Assembly: GCA_002483145.1 (NCBI GenBank)
Contig: DLHJ01000019.1
Coordinates: 310,001 to 374,000, forward strand
DNA: 64,000 nucleotides
Origin: Cellvibrio sp. UBA7671
GTDB taxonomy: Bacteria; Pseudomonadota; Gammaproteobacteria; Pseudomonadales; Cellvibrionaceae
Reading direction: 5' to 3'
Positions 59,165-64,000 of this stretch are shown here, piece by piece. The position numbers and the translations under genes are program-made. Below the pieces are notes generated by a model. That model saw nothing but the letters and a program-made list of their open reading frames with translations. It ran no database searches and had not been told where the DNA came from. Numbering within the stretch: position 1 is the stretch's first letter; each line of letters starts with the position of its first letter.

Positions 59165-59800
59165 TTAGCGTGTACCGTAAACCACCATGGTTTTGCCTTT
59201 TACCATCACCAAGCCTTGCTCTTCCAAGGTCTTGAGTACGCGGCCAACCATCTCGCGGGAGCAGCCAACAATACGGCCGATTTCCTGGCGGGTGATTTTA
59301 ATTTGCATACCATCCGGGTGGGTCATTGCATCTGGTTCTTTGCAGAGTTCCAGCAGCGTACGTGCAACACGGCCAGTCACATCAAGGAAGGCCAGATCGC
59401 CCACCTTGCGTGTCGTAGCGCGCAAGCGACGAGCCATTTGGCTGCCCAGTGCAAACAGAAACTCAGGGTGGGTTTCAGAGATTTCCTGGAATTTGGCGTA
59501 GCTGATTTCAGCTACTTCACATTCGGATTTCGCGCGCACCCAAGCACTGCGCGAATCTTTCTCGTCGAACAAGCCCATTTCACCGAAGAAGTCGCCGTCA
59601 TTTAGATAGGCGACAATCATCTCGTGCCCTTCATCGTCCTCGATCAATACAGTGACTGAACCTTTAACGATGTAGTACAGCGAATCACTTTTGTCGCCCG
59701 CGTAAATAATGGTGCTTTTGGCGGGATAACGGCGACGGTGACAATGAATTAAAAACTCTTCCACATTCTTAATGTGCGGTGTAAGCGAGACAGCGACCAA
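59165..59800 (-). CDS. crp: cAMP-binding global regulator Crp (Vfr-type)
   Basis: 211 residues, very close to Pseudomonas Vfr (214) as remembered. Starts at TTG 59800, with AGGAG 7 bases upstream (complement of 59808-59812). Cyclic-nucleotide domain with [23 protein letters not shown] (phosphate-binding cassette RSAW in place of E. coli RTAW), dimer helix, and C-terminal helix-turn-helix [24 protein letters not shown] with the RE...R DNA-contact residues. Controls catabolic, motility and virulence-type genes in relatives. A possible regulator of the hydrolase and exopolysaccharide genes here, but no site was confirmed. Confidence 0.97.
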   Translation of the reverse strand: MVAVSLTPHIKNVEEFLIHCHRRRYPAKSTIIYAGDKSDSLYYIVKGSVTVLIEDDEGHEMIVAYLNDGDFFGEMGLFDEKDSRSAWVRAKSECEVAEISYAKFQEISETHPEFLFALGSQMARRLRATTRKVGDLAFLDVTGRVARTLLELCKEPDAMTHPDGMQIKITRQEIGRIVGCSREMVGRVLKTLEEQGLVMVKGKTMVVYGTR

Positions 59801-60061
59801 GGTGTGGCTCCTGTTGATGGATTTTTATATTACTAATTCAAATATGAAATTTATTATGACGACAAGGCCTTCACACTGCTATAGATATGCCATGACAACC
59901 TGAAAATTTGTGATGCAGTTATAAGCCTAGATAATTGAATTGTCTACAAAAAGTCACCATTTATAAGATAATTGTTGATTTTGACGCCATTTTCGATTTT
60001 TCGCCTCGCTGTGATAGGCTAGGCGCCAATTTTCTGGGGCATTCTTACAACGGGTACGATT

Positions 60062-60481
60062 ATGCAAGCAGTAGTGAAATGGGTTGATGGTGCGCAATTT
60101 TTAGGCGAATCGGGCAGCGGGCATGCGGTATTAATGGATGGTCCGCCGGATCACGGTGGCCGCAATACGGGTGTTCGCCCTATGGAAATGCTGCTGATTG
60201 GTTTGGGTGGTTGTTCTTCATTCGATGTCATGAGCATTCTGACTAAGGCGCGTCAGCAGGTAACAGATTGCCGCTGCGAGCTGGATGCGGAGCGCGCGGA
60301 TGGTGTGCCGTCACCGTTTACCAAAATTCATATGAAATTTTTGGTCACCGGCAAAGAATTAAAAGAGGCACAGGTAAAACGCGCGGTGGAGTTGTCAGCC
60401 ACCAAATACTGCTCTGCATCGATTATGTTGGAAGCCGGTGGAGTAGAGATTACTCACTCCTACGAGATTCGCGAAGCGTAA
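60062..60481 (+). CDS. OsmC-family peroxidase-like protein (YhfA-type)
   Basis: 139 residues. OsmC/Ohr fold: VLMDGPPDHGGRNTGVRPMEMLLIGLGGCSSFDVMSIL with the first reactive Cys in GGCSS, and the second Cys in ATKYCSASIML. The YhfA subgroup is typically divergent from crp in gammaproteobacteria, exactly as here. Possible thiol-dependent hydroperoxide reduction; physiological substrate unknown. Followed by a bidirectional terminator. Confidence 0.9.
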   Translation: MQAVVKWVDGAQFLGESGSGHAVLMDGPPDHGGRNTGVRPMEMLLIGLGGCSSFDVMSILTKARQQVTDCRCELDAERADGVPSPFTKIHMKFLVTGKELKEAQVKRAVELSATKYCSASIMLEAGGVEITHSYEIREA

Positions 60482-60504
60482 GTTTAGAATCGGTTTTGTG
60501 AAAT

Positions 60505-60535
60505 AAAAATGCCCGCTGATAGCGGGCATTTTTTT
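60505..60535. terminator. Terminator between the OsmC-family gene and coq7 (convergent)
   Basis: Stem AAAAATGCCCGCT / AGCGGGCATTTTT with loop GAT and a longer T-run on the right; serves the plus-strand gene and, through the A-run, possibly coq7. Confidence 0.92.
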
Positions 60536-60563
60536 GTGATAATTTTGTGCGAAGACTTTATTC

Positions 60564-61211
60564 TTAAATTCGGTAACTGGTTGTTGTCATTACTTTAGAT
60601 ACCAGCGTCATAAAGCCTTTCACCGGTCTTGGAAAGTTATAACCACCAGCGTTCAATGCCATATCCGCATGGCGCGCTTCATCTTCGAGCATTTGTCCGA
60701 CGACCGCGCGGCTGCGGACATCCTGCTCCGGTAATTCGTGTAAGTGATCTTGTAAATGTTTGCATACCTGATCTTCTGTTGCTGCAACAAATCCCAAGCT
60801 GACTTTGTCGCTAACCAAACCTGCACCTGCACCAATCGCAAATGAAAGTCCGTACCACAGCGGATTTAAATAGCTGGTGTGGCTGCCGAGTGCGTCTATG
60901 CGCTCCTGGCACCAGACTAAATGATCGATTTCCTCTTCGGCTGCCTTTTCCATTTCGGCGCGTACATTAGGTAATTTGGCCGTTAGCGCCTGTCCCTGAT
61001 AAAGCGCTTGGGCGCAGACTTCGCCGGTGTGATTTACGCGCATCAATGCCGCTGATTTTTTGCGTTCGGCCTCGCTGAGATCGGCTTCATTTAATGAACG
61101 AGCGGGCGAAGCGCGCTCACTGGTCATATCACTTCCGGCTGCGAGGGTTCGCAAGGCGCGGTCCGCGTTGACGATAAGTGTGTCGATCAGGCTTAACTGT
61201 GTGCTGGGCAT
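60564..61211 (-). CDS. coq7: Ubiquinone hydroxylase Coq7 (DMQ monooxygenase)
   Basis: 215 residues. Four-helix di-iron carboxylate protein: [17 protein letters not shown] (Glu ligand), [15 protein letters not shown] (ExxH), [14 protein letters not shown] (Glu) and [16 protein letters not shown] (ExxH). Hydroxylates demethoxyubiquinol at C6 in place of UbiF. The N-terminal ~50 residues are a variable extension. Pseudomonads have speD between osmC and coq7; it is absent here. Confidence 0.95.
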   Translation of the reverse strand: MPSTQLSLIDTLIVNADRALRTLAAGSDMTSERASPARSLNEADLSEAERKKSAALMRVNHTGEVCAQALYQGQALTAKLPNVRAEMEKAAEEEIDHLVWCQERIDALGSHTSYLNPLWYGLSFAIGAGAGLVSDKVSLGFVAATEDQVCKHLQDHLHELPEQDVRSRAVVGQMLEDEARHADMALNAGGYNFPRPVKGFMTLVSKVMTTTSYRI

Positions 61212-61354
61212 ATTGGTTCCCCCTTGGGCGATAAGCTATTTAAACAGAAATCCGGCAGCCACTTAACCCTATTTTACTTGTATGCAAGCAAAACTCTATT
61301 TATAGTCATTTAAACAATAACATTTTGATAGTGGCTCTCTTGGGGAAATTCATC

Positions 61355-64000
61355 ATGGCTTTATTTAGGTCTTTACTGCTGATGCTTATTGGCAGCGCTT
61401 CTTCATTATGTCTTTCCCAGCAGGCGACATCGATAACACCAACCCCAATTTACAAGGATCAATCGCGCAATTTTGAAATGCGCGCCGCAGATTTAGTCGC
61501 GCGCATGACACTGGAAGAAAAAGTCAGCCAGATGCTGAATGACGCTCCCTCCATTCCGCGGTTGGGTGTGCCCAAATACGAATGGTGGAATGAAGCGTTG
61601 CATGGTGTGGCGCGTGCGGGTGATGCGACGGTATTCCCGCAGGCGATTGGGTTGGCGGCGACTTTTGATCCTGAATTGGTGGGTAAAGTTGCGCGCGTGA
61701 TAAGTGACGAAGGCCGCGCAAAGCATCATGCCTTTGCTAAACGCGATCAGCGGCTGCGCTATCAAGGCCTGACGTTCTGGTCGCCCAATATCAATATTTT
61801 TCGTGATCCGCGCTGGGGGCGCGGCCAGGAAACCTACGGGGAAGACCCCTACCTCACGAGCCGGATGGGCGTTGAATTTGTAAAAGGTTTGCAAGGTGAT
61901 TACACCGATGCACCCACGCACAAATATCGCAAAACCGATGCAACAGCTAAACATTTTGCGGTGCATAGCGGCCCGGAAGCCGATCGCCACCATTTCGATG
62001 TCTACCCCAGTGAGCGCGATCTATACGAGACCTACTTGCCCGCCTTCAAAGCCTTGGTACAAGAGGCCAATGTTGCTTCAGTGATGGGTGCATACAATCG
62101 TGTCAATGGTGAATCAGCCTCTGCCAGCCAGCGTTTGTTAATTGATGTGCTGCGTAAAGACTGGGGTTTTACTGGTTACGTGGTATCGGACTGTGATTCG
62201 ATTGAAGATATTTTTTTGTATCACAAGATAGTTAAAACGGCCGAAGAGGCGGCGGCACTCGGTGTTAGAAAAGGCACTGAATTAAATTGTGGAAAAACTT
62301 ATCATGCGCTAGTAGGCGCAGTTAAAAAAGGGTTGATTACGGAAGCAGAGTTGGATGATTCGCTGCGTCGTTTATTTTTAACTCGTTTCCGCTTGGGAAT
62401 GTTCGATGCAGATAGCGATGTGCCTTGGGCGCAAATTCCCTATTCGATAAACCAATCCACCGAACATGATCAGCTCGCGCACAAAGCTGCGCAATCATCG
62501 ATTGTGCTATTAAAAAATAACGGCATCTTACCCCTAAAAAAATCATTGAAAAAAATTGCTGTGATTGGACCAACTGCAGATGAGGTAATGTCGCTGCTCG
62601 GTAATTATTACGGCACACCAGCGGCACCCGTGACGATTCTGCAAGGCATCCGTGCAGCGGTTCCCAATACCCAAGTAAGTTATGCGCGCGGAGTGGATTT
62701 GGTGGAGGGAAGGGAAGATCCGCGCGCGGCGACTGTGATTGAACCCACTTACTTACGCCCCTCGCCAAATTCGACCGAACAAGGTTTACGCGGAGAGTAT
62801 TTTAAAACTGCTGATTTAACCGGCGCACCACTGCTAACCCGTATCGATGCGCGCATTGCTTTTCGTTGGGATCGCGGCGCACCAACCGATTCACTTGTTG
62901 CGCGCGGTGAAATTGCAGCAGGCACCGGGTTACCCAGTGATAATTACAGTGTGCGCTGGACGGGGCAATTGCTGCCGCCCGTATCCGGTATGTACGAATT
63001 AAATGTCAGCGCCAACGATGGTGTGCGATTAACAATTAATGGCAAGACCCTGATCGATTCCTGGGAGTTGGCTGAGCGTTTGCGCAGCCACAGTGTTGCG
63101 GTTGAATTGGAGGCGGGCAAAGCATACGACATCCGGCTCGACTATTTTGAAGATATCCGCGATGCCGAAGTGCGTTTGGGTTGGCGTTTGCCTAAAGCGA
63201 AGGCACCATTCGAAGAGGCGATTGAAATAGCGCAGGATGCTGAGGTCATTATTTTTGTGGGCGGTTTAACGGGCGATGTAGAGGGCGAAGAAATGAAAGT
63301 GAATTACCCCGGTTTTGCCGGTGGTGACCGCACTGATATTCGCTTGCCTGCAATCCAACAAAAATTACTGGAAGCCCTGCATAAAACGGGCAAGCCAGTC
63401 GTGATGGTGCTCACCGGCGGCGCGGCCATGGCGATTGATTGGGCCGATCAAAACCTGCCTGCGATTCTGATGGGTTGGTATCCCGGCCAGCGCGGTGGCA
63501 ATGCAATGGCGGACGTGCTGTTTGGTGATGTGAATCCCGCTGGTCGTCTGCCCGTTACCTTTTACAAAGCCGATGAAAAATTGCCCGCGTTTGACGACTA
63601 CTCAATGCACAACCGCACCTATCGTTATTTTAGCGGCGAAGCGCTTTATCCTTTTGGTTACGGGTTGTCCTATACGCGTTTTAGCTATTCCAACCTAAAC
63701 GTGAATCAAAAAACATTCGCTGCGGATGAATCTATTAAGGTGCGGATGCAACTAAAAAATACAGGCAAATACGCGGGCGATGAAGTGGTGCAGGTGTATA
63801 TCAAACCTATTAATCCCCAGCGTGCCCGTGCTCTAAAAGAGTTGCGCGCAGTTGAGCGAGTGCATTTGCAAAAAGGCGAGCAGCAGGAGTTGAGTTTCAC
63901 CCTGTTGCCGAATAAGGATTTGCTTATTTACGATGAACAGAAAAAAGCCTATGCCGTAGATGCTGGACGCTATGAGATCCAGGTGGGTGCTTCCAGTAGT
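61355..64000 (+). CDS. GH3 beta-glycosidase with inserted PA14 domain, 3' end outside window
   Basis: 882 codons visible from ATG 61355 (GGGGA at 61342-61346), open to the window end. Signal peptide (LLLMLIGSASSLCLS) for export. The GH3 N-terminal barrel includes YEWWNEALHGVARAG, FPQAIGLAATFDPEL, RDPRWGRGQETYGEDPYLT, KHFAVHSGPEADRHHFD and SDCDSI, with the probable nucleophile Asp279. That SDCDS pattern is typical of the xylosidase/arabinosidase-like GH3 group. A PA14 domain (about residues 476-608, GLRGEYFKTADLTG... WELAERLRSHSV) interrupts the second GH3 domain. A fibronectin III-like domain starts near residue 790. Substrate uncertain: beta-xylosidase or beta-glucosidase. Divergent from coq7 across 143 bases. 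Confidence 0.9.
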   Translation, partial: MALFRSLLLMLIGSASSLCLSQQATSITPTPIYKDQSRNFEMRAADLVARMTLEEKVSQMLNDAPSIPRLGVPKYEWWNEALHGVARAGDATVFPQAIGLAATFDPELVGKVARVISDEGRAKHHAFAKRDQRLRYQGLTFWSPNINIFRDPRWGRGQETYGEDPYLTSRMGVEFVKGLQGDYTDAPTHKYRKTDATAKHFAVHSGPEADRHHFDVYPSERDLYETYLPAFKALVQEANVASVMGAYNRVNGESASASQRLLIDVLRKDWGFTGYVVSDCDSIEDIFLYHKIVKTAEEAAALGVRKGTELNCGKTYHALVGAVKKGLITEAELDDSLRRLFLTRFRLGMFDADSDVPWAQIPYSINQSTEHDQLAHKAAQSSIVLLKNNGILPLKKSLKKIAVIGPTADEVMSLLGNYYGTPAAPVTILQGIRAAVPNTQVSYARGVDLVEGREDPRAATVIEPTYLRPSPNSTEQGLRGEYFKTADLTGAPLLTRIDARIAFRWDRGAPTDSLVARGEIAAGTGLPSDNYSVRWTGQLLPPVSGMYELNVSANDGVRLTINGKTLIDSWELAERLRSHSVAVELEAGKAYDIRLDYFEDIRDAEVRLGWRLPKAKAPFEEAIEIAQDAEVIIFVGGLTGDVEGEEMKVNYPGFAGGDRTDIRLPAIQQKLLEALHKTGKPVVMVLTGGAAMAIDWADQNLPAILMGWYPGQRGGNAMADVLFGDVNPAGRLPVTFYKADEKLPAFDDYSMHNRTYRYFSGEALYPFGYGLSYTRFSYSNLNVNQKTFAADESIKVRMQLKNTGKYAGDEVVQVYIKPINPQRARALKELRAVERVHLQKGEQQELSFTLLPNKDLLIYDEQKKAYAVDAGRYEIQVGASSS

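Noticed and set aside
59801-60061. Half-sites such as TGTGA near 59910 and 60010 in the crp/osmC divergent interval, possible Crp autoregulation
   Set aside because: No matching TCACA half at the right spacing; palindromes are too poor to call a site by eye.

Overview
The window reads as a contiguous chromosomal segment of a gammaproteobacterium close to Cellvibrio (Cellvibrionaceae/Pseudomonadales side). This is an inference from Vfr-type Crp, OsmC and Coq7 neighbours, polyserine linkers in a secreted enzyme, several plant-polysaccharide hydrolases, and pseudomonad-like gene order (minCDE; nrdR-ribD-ribE-ribBA-ribH-nusB-thiL-pgpA; dapB-carAB-greA-yhbY; ftsH-folP-glmM-tpiA-secG-tRNA-Leu; rpe, trpEGDC, crp). 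No insertion sequence, prophage, CRISPR array or rRNA was seen.

Layout. 1-7175: end of minC, minD, minE, then singletons (DnaQ-like exonuclease, YceI lipoprotein, HerA/YjgR-like ATPase, di-haem cytochrome, YgjP-like metallopeptidase). 7628-22485: a 15-kb exopolysaccharide locus in two convergent operons. The plus arm holds a priming sugar-phosphate transferase, an EpsL-like beta-barrel protein and a GumL-like pyruvyltransferase. The minus arm holds GumB/Wza, GumC/Wzz, a kinase-like ATPase with a lost P-loop, Wzy, GumH, a GH5 endoglucanase, GumK, GumM, GumI and Wzx homologues. Together they match the xanthan (gum) assembly set apart from the acetyltransferases, with a cellulase inserted. 22911-24176: glyA. 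24303-29944: accessory genes between glyA and nrdR (collagen-like lipoprotein, a split M72 protease/prodomain pair, a GH105-type lipoprotein, a lone SIR2-domain protein). 30125-38117: riboflavin operon with nusB, thiL and pgpA. 38160-51763: dapB, carAB, greA, yhbY, ftsH, folP, glmM, tpiA, secG and tRNA-Leu(GAG). 51845-61211: TapT-like DTW protein, DUF3530 protein, rpe, trpEGDC, crp, OsmC, coq7. 61355-64000: a GH3 glycosidase with a PA14 domain, running off the end.

How the parts relate. The housekeeping blocks cover division-site placement, riboflavin, arginine/pyrimidine, folate, cell-wall precursor, tryptophan and ubiquinone synthesis. The accessory blocks cover an extracellular matrix polymer and carbohydrate/protein degradation. 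The main point of interest is the hybrid xanthan-like locus, which joins gum-type glycosyltransferases, EpsL/EpsF/EpsG-type export proteins and a translationally coupled GH5 enzyme. Second are the two-gene M72 protease with its prodomain encoded separately and the orphan SIR2 protein. Two genes common at these junctions in relatives, rlmE (between yhbY and ftsH) and gph (between rpe and trpE), are absent here.

Function calls rest on reading motifs and remembered family features; no search was run. Non-ATG starts (TTG, GTG) are common in the window, and several starts were moved downstream of the longest reading frame because of a ribosome binding site.
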